DNA of 64,000 nt from Torymus aiolomorphi. Taxonomy: Eukaryota; Arthropoda; Insecta; Hymenoptera; Torymidae. Location of the stretch: positions 167,345,797 to 167,409,796 of the forward strand of contig CM070874.1 in the NCBI GenBank assembly GCA_036365515.1. The letters run 5' to 3'. Under the pieces are notes generated by a model, which searched no databases, was not told the DNA's origin, and worked only from the letters and a program-made list of their open reading frames with translations. The first letter of the stretch is position 1. The number at the start of each line of letters is the position of its first letter. The position numbers and the translations under genes were made by a program. Of this stretch, positions 22,925-35,307 are shown piece by piece.

Positions 22925-24619
22925 CTGAATGTATACTGTAGAGAGGTTTCGCAGCATCCGTAGCAGTCATCCTTGAACGCTGTGGTCGCCGTATTTATCG
23001 CCGTTGTCTGCAGAGTATAGCTGTCATCTTCGTGGTTATGTTTACTATATCTAGGTGAGACCAGTGCACTCACACGTTCATGTATTTTTGCTTCTGTCTC
23101 ATGCTTCTTCATTTTCTTAGTTGTGCTACGAAGGAGCTGTGTTCGCTGGGGAAAGCTATTTCTTCCTTCTCTGCCAGTCGTGGTTACTTCTTCTTACTGG
23201 ATCTCTGCTATAATGCACTTGATGCCAGTTTGTTGCTATCTTCTCAACTGGTCAATCGCATTCCAATATTCAATTGTTTGCCATTGTTACTTCAACCACT
23301 GTTTATTCTCCTTATGGTTAACTGGGTGGCTTCCGTCATTGGAGATGGCTTGGTCGACTTATCTGTATGTGCATTTCCAAAGATGACGCTATTGGCATAG
23401 AAAGTATTGTATGATTCATGCTAAGTTTCCTCTTTCACTGTAAGTTATATAACAATAACTATTACTTTTATATTTAAAAGATTTGCAAATCATAAATATG
23501 AAATAATAAATAAAAAAAAAAAAAAATAATCAGAAAGACCTGCACATGTCAATACTCTTTAATACATCTGAAGTTATTTTCTAAATATATGTGAATTGGC
23601 AATAATTATAAATGCTTTATATTGTCTTTTACCGAATCAACTGATATTCAATCTTTTTTTGTTGAGAATAATGTACCTTAGAATAATAAGCCAAAATGCA
23701 ATTAATTATTTAATAAGAGAATAGCATGCACCATTAATCTTTAGAGGACGGGGATTTGGGTTTACTGTTTTCTCTCACTTTTCTATAGAAATCGAGTTTT
23801 TGTGATGTCTCACATCTCAAAACTAACACATGTAAAGGGTCGATCATAGGCATGGCCCGTATAGGGGCCATCCCGTCCTCTAAAGGTTAAATGTAGCTTA
23901 GTCTTATATACTTATGGAAGAGCATTGGCATTTTATATAGCTTTACAACAGATACTGATGCTACTGCATCTTTATTATACTGACAGTCCTAGTAAAAATT
24001 GATTAGTATACGCTTACAAATAATGAATTAGGAAATTGAACAAATTGGACATCCAATGAACTCTATTATTGAATACGCTAGTTTATTCCAGCCTAACACC
24101 AGGCAATATAGTTCGTCTAATGTTCAATTTTTTCAATTTCCTTAATCATACTTCAACGAACCATTCAAAACTCACCGTATAAATTATGAAAATTTTTATA
24201 AACTAATTAAATGTTCTTATTATAACTAAACATTTTTTCATTCAAAATACTCGACCAAGTAGAAAATTTTGATAGTATCGGTTTACATGGTATTCGTTAA
24301 AGATAAGTATGGTATTGAAAGGACAGTAGCGATAGTGTTGTATAGATCTAAAGTCGTATAAAATGTTAGTGTCCTTGCATACTGCTAACAATAACTCGTA
24401 ATATTAAAAATGGAATACTAAGCATGACTATAACTTGAAAAAAAAAAAAAAATAGAATGACTACTTACAGTCCAAGACACGCACAACTGATATTAAATTT
24501 TTGTTGTTGTTATGTCTTGGGTAGCAGTATGAAAGAATAATGACATTTCATATAACTTTAGATCCAATACTATTGCTCATGTCACTTCAATGCCAGACTT
24601 ATGTTTAACAAACAACACG

Positions 24620-26175
24620 TGTTTGGGAATTCAGTTAATTTGAATTCCCGCGGTTAATCTCAGCTCGGCTCAACTCACTGTGCAGCCACGGAGCGGCAGC
24701 ACCTCGCGGCGTCTCGGCGCAACAGCTGAGACGCTACACTGACTAATGAGGTATGTGCGCGATATCTCGGTCTTTCTCGCTCTCTCACATGCAAATGTGA
24801 GATAGGTGTTAATTTGAGTCGCGAAGTGACAAACTCAAGACCGAGAAGAAGGAAGTCGTTCATGGACTCTCTCTCCGCGATCGGATCGGCACGAGACGAG
24901 GAAGAAGACGGAAGTGCTCATTCATTCTAGTCTTAGTCAGGACGGCGTGCCCGCCACGAGACCGCATGGCCGACTCACACGGCATTCTCGCTCACTCTGG
25001 TCAAACTCTCTCTCTGAAACGGTCGGCCTCGTGGAGAACATCAGTGTGCACGTTCGGAAACTCTCACACGGAATCTCTCAGGCAGCAGTGTCTCTCATAC
25101 GGAACTTCTCACACGGCGGTGACGCCCATGCGGCATCTCCTCGTGTAGCAGTGCTGCTCGCCCGCCGTCTCATCATATGGCATTTCTCACCGACTCGCTG
25201 CATCTAGTTGGCCATGAGGCGGCCGCGGCACCTCTCAACAACCACTACGCAACACTCAACTGCTGCTTTCTCAACTATGGTTTTCATCTGGCTACCCTCC
25301 TCGGCTGTTCGCATCCTCGCGCTCATCTCAACGGCTTCCTCACATGATCATCTCAACTTACGGCTTTTCTCAACTGCACATCATCGTAGCGGAGTCACCA
25401 TCACAGGAACAACTCATCAGCGTAGACTATTAATATAATAGCTACGTATGAGAAGTGACTCTCAACGAAAGGTATACTCGCAGTAATTTAGAGCTACTCA
25501 AACGGCATCCTCTCACCGGCGCTCGATGCCTCGAGCGCACGACGAGGCAACATCTCACGCGGCTTCTGCTGCATTTTGGCGGCGGTTCTCAGCAAGGAAA
25601 CTTCAGTGGCTCTCCTCAAATGGAACTGCTTACTAGCCTTTCTCATCTGGAGCAACTCACCTGCTTCTGTGCATCGCAATCGGCCTTTTCTCACACCTTC
25701 TGGATTAATATAATCGCTGCGAAACCAGGTAACCTCTCACATACGCACAGCCATTTTGATACACGTAAGCAGTGATACAATGTGAATGTACTCTGCACAT
25801 GCGATGTTCGGTAACTCTCAGATCAAGTTAATCAATAATATTAACTGTGATCATTATTGCAAGCAGTGCCTTCACTGGACGGGGATTTCTCAGCATAACT
25901 TAACTTTCTCTGCAAAACTCATACACTCAAATTGTACTACTCACATACACTTATACAGAATTATGAAACAGGCATACACTCAACCAATTTATTGTAACAG
26001 TTATACATACATTTTGTTCAATTTTTATACCTTTTATCGAAATTTGTAATAGTAATTTATATTTTATAGTTATTTTGAATATATTATAGTTTTAATTTAC
26101 CAAATTGCTTTGGCTCAATTTATTTTGTAAACACCCACAGCATGTCCTCATTATAAGTTATGGCATTCTCAAACA
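24620..26175 (+). repeat. Probable 5' LTR of the BEL element
   Basis: Starts TGTTTGGGAA and ends AAACA just before the PBS-like site. Only the first 133 bp are confirmed by a second copy; the remaining length is inferred from the PBS. This segment shares the extraordinary density of CTCA tetranucleotides seen in the internal region. Confidence 0.5.
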
Positions 26176-26266
26176 TTTGGTCCTTCGAGCCGGATTAAAC
26201 ATGCTGTGGTGTGTATTATAGGCATTGCATTTTACTCATTGCTAAACTGTTTACATGCATTGAATC

Positions 26267-29200
26267 ATGACTGAGGATGCTGAGGCCAAGGAGATTGACA
26301 TACTCATGGATGCGATTCTCACCAGTGACTTCGATACTCTCAACATTCAAACGGACAACCTCAAGGAATTAACGGACAAACTCTTCACTACATGTGGAGC
26401 ACTGTGTGGACGTACAAACTCAGCGCTGCCTTAGCAGTTAACTCAGAAAGGAGCCTCATAGGAATTCTACAAGAACATCTCAACCGAAAGTGATACATTT
26501 AATATGCGTTACTCAGCACAATTGCACCTATTGGAAGTGACCTCACTCACTCTATTGTGGCGTTGATATTATTCGATTCAACGAAATACAGAGATGCAAT
26601 TACACTCGTCCTACTCATCTTACAATTGTGCTGTGCTTCAGAGTTTGGATTTATGCATCAATAACCGCAGGTCACACATAGGTGCAAGACCAAGGAATTT
26701 TCACTCAAGATTTGTCACTTGGATAAAAATCACTCAAAAATTGGATTTTGGCGCAACCATCAACACATAAGTTCAACTCACCTGCAATACTCAGTTACTT
26801 AATCGTCAATAATTTCCACTGCATTTGGAATGTTACAACACACCTGTACCCTCTCATAAACTTGGATCATGAGTCTATTTAATATCAGAATTATGATTTA
26901 TCTCAAAAAATGCTATTCGAGGACTCAACGCACCACGGCAACGCTCATCTATCCCAATCATTGGAATTGCAGGTACGCAATCAACTCATACATGAGGAAA
27001 GGTTCAAATAGACTTACAGCCCATCCACAAAAATCTCAAGGCTAGGATCACTGCTCACATTATACGCCAAATCTCATCAACTCTGACATCAGACAAATGT
27101 GTGCAGCTTATGTGGAACCATATACAGAAACTACGCTTGGCAGATCGTACCTTTTGGAAATCTCAACCTGTGGATGTATTCATAGGTGCTGACTATTATG
27201 GTCAAATTACCAACCTAACCTTATCAAGAGCAGTGTGATAGAACCTATCGCAAATCATCGAGTAAGGTTATCTCAAACCTCAGCTGATGTACTGAACAAC
27301 TCATTTGGCAAAGCTCAAGCGTACCTCAAGCAGTTGCTGTCAATTGCAATCATGATAGCGTCTACAACGGATGGTATTGCGCATTTCATGGATGGATGAG
27401 CCGGACCAGCTCACATACTTCGTTTAAGCAAAATTCACATATGGAACACGAGCAACGTTACTTGGATATCTGCACTCTTCTTCAGCTGGTAACGAATAAA
27501 GGAACTAATAATCCTCGAGCAACAGACTCAATCCTCTTTGGAAGGATATGGATGACAACTTCGGCGGAGTTACATGAAAGGACACAATCAAGCACAAGGG
27601 CCATGCAGTTATCAGGGTTTTGCATGGCGGGCGGCTATTCGTTAGCCAAAGTGCAAACTCAATTTGCCGATGTTTCTCAAGGAATTACTCACCAGCAACT
27701 CAAGCTATAGATTATGATGATTGCGTCACGAGATTACTCAAATTATAACGGATTTCACTATCAATTAAATTCACATCTGAATGATATTGCCGCTCACTCA
27801 AGAAATAATCACAACTGGATAATTCTCTTTCAAAACTCACCACTACTCGATCCCACATGGACAATCTCATCTGTGGTTATTATTTCAAATTCTCCTACAA
27901 GAGCTGTGACTACTCAAGTACTCATGGTACAAACAAGTTTAACTCAATTGCGAAGAATGGCTGCAAATTCGAGAAGATCTCACTCAATTGGATTCGGTTC
28001 TCAAAACTTATGGCTTTTCGAATGCTTCGCAATAGGCAACGGCTACAGCACCCCACGGTAAACCACATTTCTCACAAGTGGCTTATTATTTCTAGTCTCA
28101 TCAAGAAGGAAGGCAACACTCAACCCGAACTCCATATCAAGGTTGGAGTTCAGAGCGGCAAGGTTACTCAGAAGGTATGTTTGGACAATGTCCAGTTGCC
28201 AAGCACTCATGTTCATTTATGGACAGATCAGAATATCGTATGCACACGCATAATCTCACGTGCCTCATGATGGAAGGAATCTGTTGGAACCAGGGTTGCA
28301 CTCACTTAAAGAATAATTCCAACAACCAAAGGCAATTAATCATCATGACCATCTCAAGTAGACTCATAAAACGAGGAACACCTTCCAGAAAGAAGCAAAG
28401 GTCACACTCACTGCAGCCACATCCCATTCGGAAAATTCATGGGATCTCGTCCGCAAAAGGGAAAATTCAACAGAGACGAGACTCACAGCTGATCTGATCA
28501 GCAAAGAAAAATTCTTCTAGATCAAGAAAACTCAGCAAGTTCATTTCCATCTTGAACTCCTCATGCTGAAATATCTCAAGTCCCACGGAATTCTCTACTC
28601 AGTAGATTGACTGCATGTACTCAGAAGGAATTATCAGGGTAGGAGGTCGATTTTACGAAACTCAACTGGAGTATCACTCAACATCCAGCTACATTAATAC
28701 GGTGCAGTCAACTCATCACTGATCATTCTGCATTCTCACATAACAACATCTCTCGGTGGCACCGAGAAAACTCACTTTGCACACATCAGGCAGGAAATTT
28801 GGATTATTGGAAGCAGAGTTCTGGCCAAGTCACTTATTCTAGACTTTGTGATTTGTGCTAGGTATCGGACTCATCGGACTCAGCAACTCATGGGGCAACT
28901 ATCCAGCGCGCTGGACCACCCCATCACCACCCTTCACTCACACTGGGATCAATTTAGCAGGACCACTCGTAAACTCATTGAAGAGGCGTGAATCCAAAAT
29001 CATACAAGTGCTGGATTTGTATTTGTGTGCTCTCACAACATCATCTTCCATCAGCTGTTCATCCATACATGGTCAGTGGCTACTCATCCGAATGGTTTCA
29101 TTACGGCATAAACGTGGTTTATTTCAATTGGAGAACTCCCTTCGCAACAAACCCAACTTGGTACAACTCTCATCAATGATGGCACTCCATGAATACTCAA

Positions 29201-29776
29201 CCCACCTGCAGCATTTCGTATGATGTAAGTGGAAGGCAGTGGTGAAATCAATAATATTTCATCGCCAACAGACCATGGACAACATTATTCTCAAATTGGA
29301 ATTTCATTATCATTGCTGACTCAAGTGAAGGTTGCTCAACTCAAAGCCATTATAACCACTCCAAAAGGATTCAGAAGATACACTCACGTTGGCTTTGTTC
29401 TCATCATCAAGGTATTAAACTCAATGTTTCACTTGGTTTCTAACTGTAATGCATTTCAGCTGTCCAGTTGGAAAACTCCTTCATGGATGACTCAGTAACT
29501 CTGGCAGTAAGTCTTCTCAACAACGGTCTCAATCAACATCAAAAAGGCATCACTTATCTCACGAAATCAAGTGGAGTTCATGGTACTCAATACGGATAAC
29601 CCTCACATAGTATATGGCCATTCTCAGAAGATATTGGAATACCTCATCAGAGAACTTACAGCCTCACTAGAAAAAACTCAGGACGGCCACCTCTCAATCT
29701 ACTCGGAAGTCAGCAACTCGCCATCGTACCAGCACATCGGAATTTAAATCAACCTAGCGGTTGATGGCGGGCGGAA
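26267..29776 (+). pseudogene. BEL/Pao gag-pol remnant
   Basis: A frame opens at ATG 26267 (TEDAEAKEIDILMDAILTS, about 50 codons) in the position of BEL gag and then breaks. Most of the middle is unrecognisable. From about 28640 to 28910 one frame reads IRCSQLI, GTEKTHFAHIRQEIW, GSRVLAKSLILDFVICARYR and TQQLMGQL. Other frames give PFTHTGINLAGPLV and KSYKCWICICV. In order these are the zinc-binding and DDE-integrase entry motifs of BEL/Pao pol. At least three frameshifts occur within 400 bp. No intact RT signature was found, and the region (3.5 kb) is too short for a complete BEL pol. Confidence 0.7.
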
Positions 29777-29909
29777 TGTTTGGGAAATCAGTTAATTTGA
29801 ATTCCCGCGGTTAATCTCAGCTCGGCTCAACTCACTGTGCAGCCACGGGGCGGCAGCAGCTCGCGGCGTCTCGGCGGAACAGCTGAGACGCTCCACTGAC
29901 TAATGAGGT
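29777..29909 (+). repeat. Truncated 3' LTR of the BEL element
   Basis: 133 bp matching the start of the left LTR with a handful of substitutions; identity stops at TAATGAGGT. Confidence 0.75.
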
Positions 29910-31030
29910 GTTTATAGTGCATGTTTCGGTAAAATCCATAAAAAAAAAAGTTTAGAATTGCATATTATGTTGTTTTTTACACTTTGGAGGTTTATAGTTA
30001 GTTTTTCGGTAAAATTCGTAAAAAAAACTTAGAAATGCGTAATTTGTTGTTTTTTTATTAAAAGAAGTTGATTTCCGATAATTTTATCGGAAAAAAATAG
30101 ATCCATTCATTATAAGGCGATTGTCATCGCCCTATAAAGACCTTATTCTATGTCGAACTGATTAGTTGTCTGTCACCTATTATAAGTTTTCGTTTAATAA
30201 TGATCGATTAAGAATAAGCATTTTGTAGAAAACTGTGTTCAAACTTTATAAAATGTGCTAAAACCAGTTAAATATCGAAAAAAATTATGAAATCTCAGGT
30301 TTTATTGAGTGTGTGCCCAAACGCATCAGAATGACCAGAAACGTAAAGAAAACATGAATTTAAAAATAATGTCATATTTTTCCCTCGGTCTCGCCTTCCC
30401 TGAACTTGGAAAAATATCGAAAAAATTCCGGAATTTCAGATTCCATCGAGAGACAGTTTATCTGTGTAAGTATCAATGACTCCTTTTATGTAATAACTTC
30501 ACCAGAGAACACAAGATCAAATATATCCAAAATTGAACAATTTTTTCCTCCTAAAATATTAACTTCTGAAGAAAAACACAAGAGTCATTTTTTGTTATAA
30601 ATAACACATGCATTTGAGCAGTATTTTTTTTTATTACTGCATCTCTTAATTTAAAAAAATTGATCAAAAAAATTTAAGAAAAAAAGGCCGCATCTGAACA
30701 ATATACATATTCAGGGATTACACAGATACTGTGATACCTTTACAAGACATATGCTTAAGATTTCCATTATTCATTAAGAAAAACCTTGCCTAAAATATCA
30801 GAGCATAGCATTTATCTTGTAGAGTCAACAGTTTTAATCTAAATGGTTCATGAAATATTTTGTCATAACTCCATCGGAGAAGACAATATGGAATATATTA
30901 AAAATTGAAAAATTTTTTCCTCCTAAAATATTAACTTCTGAAGAAAAACACAAGAGACATTTTTTGTTTTAAATAACACAAACATTTGGGCAGTATTTTT
31001 TGTATTACTGCATCTCTTAATTTATATTCT
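29910..31030. repeat. AT-rich segment with two direct-repeat pairs
   Basis: The first pair (about 29915-29970 and 29990-30045) shares TTTCGGTAAAAT and a poly-A block. The second pair (about 30490-30655 and 30878-31023) shares TTTTTTCCTCCTAAAATATT and following text over about 150 bp. It lies between the broken BEL end and the resumption of block B. No gene is seen. Confidence 0.65.
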
Positions 31031-31146
31031 TATTAAACGATTAATTGTATTTTGGTTTATTATTCTAAGGTACATTATATCAACAAAAAAAGGATTGAAT
31101 CTTAGTTGATTTGGTAGAAGACAATATAAAGCATTTATAATTATTG

Positions 31147-31452
31147 AATAAATAAACTCCTTCTTGACCCAACGAACCAAATCTTTATTTAACTTAACCC
31201 AACGTTTCGGACATGTATTATGTCCCTTTTCAAGGCTACATAGAAATTTACAAGTTTTAATTTACAAGAAAATTTTTTTACACTTTTAAATGAATAACGA
31301 TTTACACTGCTCACCTCTATCAATAAATTAATAGGTTTATAAAACCATCGTTAAAAAGTACGTAATAATGTCTCACAGAGACCCGTCTGCCGTCAGTTCT
31401 CGGAAATTTAAAGTCCAAACCGAGCGATAGCTCGTATTTATATTGTGCCCTC
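31147..31452. repeat. PLE terminal repeat (pLTR), left copy
   Basis: Reverse complement of 33806-34116. It contains CCGAAACGTTGGG and a GGACAT/ATGTCC stem (minus strand) next to CCTTGAAAAG, a degenerate counterpart of the hammerhead core box. Confidence 0.9.
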
Positions 31453-31484
31453 GAGTAGTGGGGAGCTGTTAGTGTATTTGTAAG

Positions 31485-33813
31485 CTAACGTAAACCTTTG
31501 ATTTTATGTTTGTGTTTTTTCTTTTTTTCCAGCATTGAAAGTAATACATTTATATTATTTTTGTAACAATATTTTAAATTAGCAATGTCAGTTTTGCGAT
31601 TTATGTTATTCGCAGTGGCATAAATATTTAGCATTTCTGAAAATTCTCGTTTGAATTTATTTTTCTCAACATCAAGAATCGAAACATTTTCAAAGTCGAA
31701 ATTATGTTTTGTGTATTTGCAGTGCATGTATAAGGCAGATCTTTCGTCCGCATTTTTTATGCAATATTTATGTTCATAGCATCTTTTCTTTAGCGCTCTA
31801 CCACTTTGTCCGACATACGCAGCATGACAATCATTACATTTTATTTTGTAAACAATACCGGTAACATCTGATTTTTTGATTGGATCTTTTCCTAATTTAA
31901 CGAAACTTAGCTTGTTAGACATATTGTTTACATGCATGATACCATATTCTTTGCAAATCTTATTGATAGACTGTGATAAATTATTAACATAAGGAAGTAT
32001 AATTAAAGGATTTTTTGTATAAGCTTTTGAAATATTATTACAGTTGTTACTATTAAAAATGTGACAAAGTCTTTTTTTAATATTTTTTTCAATAAACTAC
32101 AACGGAAATTTATTATTTAGAAGAAATTTCTTGACCAAAGTTAAATTATTGTTATGAAAAGAACGATGGGATAATTTTATTGCTTTGTCAACTAGGGAAA
32201 AGACTAGAGCTCTTTTTTGTGAAATAGGATGGTGTGAATCAAAGCTTATATACCTACCAGAAAAGGTAGGTTTTCTATACCAATTTGTTAATGGAGAACT
32301 ATTATCAACTCTAATTATTTGCATGTCTAAAAAACTAAGTTTCTTGTCTATTTCTTTCTCAATAGTAAATTTTAAATACTCGTTGTACTGATTAAAAGTA
32401 TTCAGAATATTGTCAATTTCAGTTTCTTTAACAATTAATAAACAGTCGTCTACATACCTACAGTAAAATAGTATGGAGTCGCGTAACTTTTCAAGACAAC
32501 TTTCTTCAGTTTCCTCAAGGACAATTTCAGCAAATCGAGGACTACAGCTGTCTCCCATAGGAGAACCAATAAGCTGTTTGTAATATTTTTCATTGAATTT
32601 GAAAAAAGTTGAATTTAATAATAACTCTATACCATTTAAAAACTCAATCAAAGAAAGACTGATCTTATCTTTAAAATATTTCCATTTCTTTCTTATTCCA
32701 TTTAAAATAAGAGTGAAATCTAAATTTGTGTATAGAGACACAACATCTAATGAAATTAATATGTATCCTAGAGGAATTGTTATAGTACCTAATTTTTCCT
32801 TAACTTCCATACTATTTTTTACAGAATATTTTGGTTTAGGTATGTATTTTTTTAAAAAAAGGCTAAGACATTTATCGAAGGCATAAAACGGACTGTTAAT
32901 TGAAGAAACGATAATTCTTATAGGATAATTTGATTTATGGATTTTCACTAACCCATAAGCACGTGATAGTAAAGTATTGTCTAGTTTTAAATTTGATAAA
33001 CGGGAAAATTCTGCTGTGTCAAAAGCACCTTTCATTTTCCATGAAGTGAAAAATTTTTTAACTTTTTTAATAAGCTCATTATAAGGGTCTTTATTTAATA
33101 ATTTATAGAAAGTCGGATCTTGTAAAGAAGATTCAACTTTGTTAATATAATCTTCTTTGTACATTAACACAGTAGAATTTCCTTTGTCAGCTTTAGTGCA
33201 TATTAAATCTGAATTTTCTTTTAAAAATAATTTTGTGTTTTCTATTTTGCATTCAAACTCGAATTCTCTTCGTTCTTTATGTCTATCTGTATTCACAAAT
33301 TTATTTATTGTCATAAGAACTTTATTTCTTAAGTGGTCGAAACTATCTGAATCATGTATGTTAATAAAATTTTCTACTTCTTTAAAAATTGAAAAATAAC
33401 TTTCTTTTTGAATGTTCCCAGTATAGTTATATTTATCGCCTAAGCTGAGTATTTCAAACACATCATTCGAGTTCAACGTCCGTGAGATTGACAAGCCATT
33501 TGCTTTTGTTTTGGTCAATGCTCTCTGGAGACGGGTTAACCTTACGTTGTTTTCTTTCTAAGACATCAAACTTACTGTTTAATCGAGAATTATGTTTGTT
33601 ATTTATATTAGTCATTGTGTTCCGATAAAAACTGAGAAAACCGTCAATAAGTGTTGGGCTTAATATTAATTTTAAGGCAGATATACAAGAGTTGATCTTA
33701 CTTTTTAAAAACCTTATATGCACATTCAGATCACTTATTTCTAAGTTTAGAATATGTTTATAAAACTTTTTGTATAAACATTTAAATTCTTTTGAGCATG
33801 ACTGAGAGGGCAC
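31485..33813 (-). pseudogene. PLE reverse transcriptase with C-terminal GIY-YIG endonuclease
   Basis: The N-terminal part (33813-33463, 116 residues, ending KWLVNLTDVELE) shifts by one base near 33465 into the main frame (33518-32097, 473 residues). RT motifs are YGLVKIHK, the first catalytic Asp in SLDVVSLYTN, GSPMGDSCSPRFAEI and the catalytic YVDD in CRYVDDCLLIV. A TAG at 32097-32099 interrupts the frame, which continues unshifted into the endonuclease. That domain has GIVYKIKC, YVGQSGRALKKRCYEH and a Cys-His linker, i.e. the GIY-YIG nuclease that nicks target DNA for primed reverse transcription. Only one frameshift and one stop are visible, so this is a young copy. Expected size (about 780 residues) fits Penelope proteins. 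Confidence 0.93.
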
Positions 33814-34116
33814 AATATAAATACGAGCTATCGCTCGGTTTGGACTTTAAATTTCCGAGAACTGACGGCAGACGGGTCTCTGTGAGACATTATTACGTAC
33901 TTTTTAACGATGGTTTTATAAACCTATTAATTTATTGATAGAGGTGAGCAGTGTAAATCGTTATTCATTTAAAAGTGTAAAAAAATTTTCTTGTAAATTA
34001 AAACTTGTAAATTTCTATGTAGCCTTGAAAAGGGACATAATACATGTCCGAAACGTTGGGTTAAGTTAAATAAAGATTTGGTTCGTTGGGTCAAGAAGAA
34101 GGAGTTTATTTATTCA
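33806..34116. repeat. PLE terminal repeat (pLTR), right copy
   Basis: Inverted copy of 31147-31452. On the plus strand at 34023-34055 it reads CCTTGAAAAG, GGACAT, a 5-nt loop, ATGTCC and GAAACG: the stem II/GAAAC half of a hammerhead, with a changed CTGATGA box. Confidence 0.9.
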
Positions 34117-35307
34117 ACAATCACCAATACGAACAATCCTCTAAACTTTCACAAAAAAATTTATAATTATTACCAATTCACATATATTTATAAAATAACT
34201 TCACATATATTAGAGAATATTTACATGTTTGTGTCTTGGATTGTAACAAGTCATTCTGATTTATTTTAAATTTAATATTTATGATTTGCAGTACTTTATA
34301 CATAAAAGTACAACTTATGGTTATATAACTTATAGTGAAAGAGGAAACTCATTTAGCAGTAAATTTAAAATAATATAATACTTATTACATGGATTTTTTC
34401 CTAATTCAAAGGTATGTGATAATAATTAAGTAGCACTTGTTCATATCAGTTGCACACCATAATACATAACGAAACTGTAAAGGAGAGTTTGGATAAGATT
34501 CTCAGTCGTCGCTCTTGTCAACTTGCTAATGTAGTGTTTATGTGCGTGGTGGGAACCTGGGGTTATAGGCAAACCCTATTCCACAGTCATCGCCGGTGCC
34601 TATCAAGGCAGTTACTATTGAGTACTCGAAGGCGCGCTCGATGTTGGCCTCGCTTGTTTTTGATATCGCGGGTCGGCGTCGAGTAGCGTGAGCCCGAGAC
34701 TCGTTAAACATCGTCTCGTTTTTCTCTTTTCTGCCGTTTTTTGTCTTCGAAAAAATTGTAAGTACCGTACCTATATGTAAATACAATACCAGTATAAATA
34801 ATGTTTTCTCTAAAAATGTTTCATTAAACTATTATTTTTATAAACACTGTTGCGCCGCTAAATAATTTATTCTAATGAATAATTAACTTATATAAATGTG
34901 TAATTATTAACTTTAAATGTGAGAAAAACTCAAATTTTCATAGCAAAATGTAAAAACCATATTTTTTAAGAGATAATATCAGCATGATTTTTAGGTGCTA
35001 ATTACGTGGTAATCAGGGGACGTTCTGGTATGATGTTCAGCTGAAATCAGCTGGAGTTTTTAGTATAAACTATAATTTTTGAAGGTAATTCGTTCTTATC
35101 ATTAAAAATAATTTGTATGCATATTTTTGGTGTATATTTTTTTTATAAAAATTTTCCGACTAATCGCGCGATTAGTCGCGCAAGTAATCACGCGATTTAT
35201 CGCGTCATGATTTGATCGATAACATGACGCAATTACTTGCGCGAGTACCTACGCGATTGCTCGCGCGATTAGTCACGCGATTACTCGCGCGATTTTTTTC
35301 AGTAGGG

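Larger units (their letters stand above)
24620..29909 (+). mobile_element. BEL/Pao LTR retrotransposon, decayed
   Basis: A 133-bp direct repeat beginning TGTTTGGGAA and ending TAATGAGGT is present at 24620-24752 and 29777-29909. The inferred 5' LTR is longer (to 26175, ending CA) because the PBS-like TTTGGTCCTTCGAGCCGG starts at 26176, as in other insect BEL elements; the right LTR would then be truncated. The internal region holds a gag start and BEL-type integrase text in plus orientation. It interrupts block B of the giant element at 24619, but the host sequence does not resume after 29909, so a deletion or rearrangement occurred at the right end. Confidence 0.8.
31146..34159 (-). mobile_element. 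Penelope-like element (PLE), nearly complete, inverted pLTRs
   Basis: The element is bounded by a 12-bp target duplication, TTTATAATTATT at 31134-31145 and 34160-34171. The uninterrupted target is visible at 15134-15150 in the left arm of the giant element. Inverted terminal repeats of about 306 and 311 bp flank a central coding region with RT and GIY-YIG endonuclease, both on the minus strand. A 43-nt non-palindromic extension (34117-34159) lies between the right repeat and the target duplication. The single-ORF layout and GIY-YIG domain are diagnostic of Penelope-type retroelements. Confidence 0.93.
12667..35307. mobile_element. Giant (22.6 kb) composite inverted-repeat element
   Basis: Outer ends are CCCTACTGAAAAAAATCGCG at 12667 and its complement ending at 35307. 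The inverted identity continues inward through three blocks: A (12667-13550 with 34400-35307), B (13550-15340 with 23400-24619 and 31030-34400) and C (15341-15950 with 21785-21909 and 22925-23400). By eye the arms are well over 90% alike in block A. Apart from later insertions, the arms are about 3.3 kb each around a spacer of about 5.8 kb. No TSD could be settled: the left flank ends TGTAGG and the right flank starts GGGAAG. Superfamily is unknown; the spacer contains a P/THAP-like transposase fragment. Confidence 0.75.
21785..35307 (-). repeat. Right arm of the giant inverted repeat, heavily interrupted
   Basis: Blocks C, B and A occur here in inverted order relative to the left arm. They are interrupted by a foldback (21910-22924), a BEL/Pao element plus unrelated sequence (24620-31030) and a PLE (31146-34159). 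Part of block B (partner of 13915-14335) is missing at the BEL junction. The outermost 900 bp (34400-35307) is intact and mirrors 12667-13550 closely, with one insertion of about 40 bp near 34978-35020. Confidence 0.75.

Noticed and set aside
12667..35307. Maverick/Polinton interpretation of the giant element
   Set aside because: Size and long terminal repeats fit loosely, but no DNA polymerase B, integrase, ATPase or capsid frame is present and the ends do not match.
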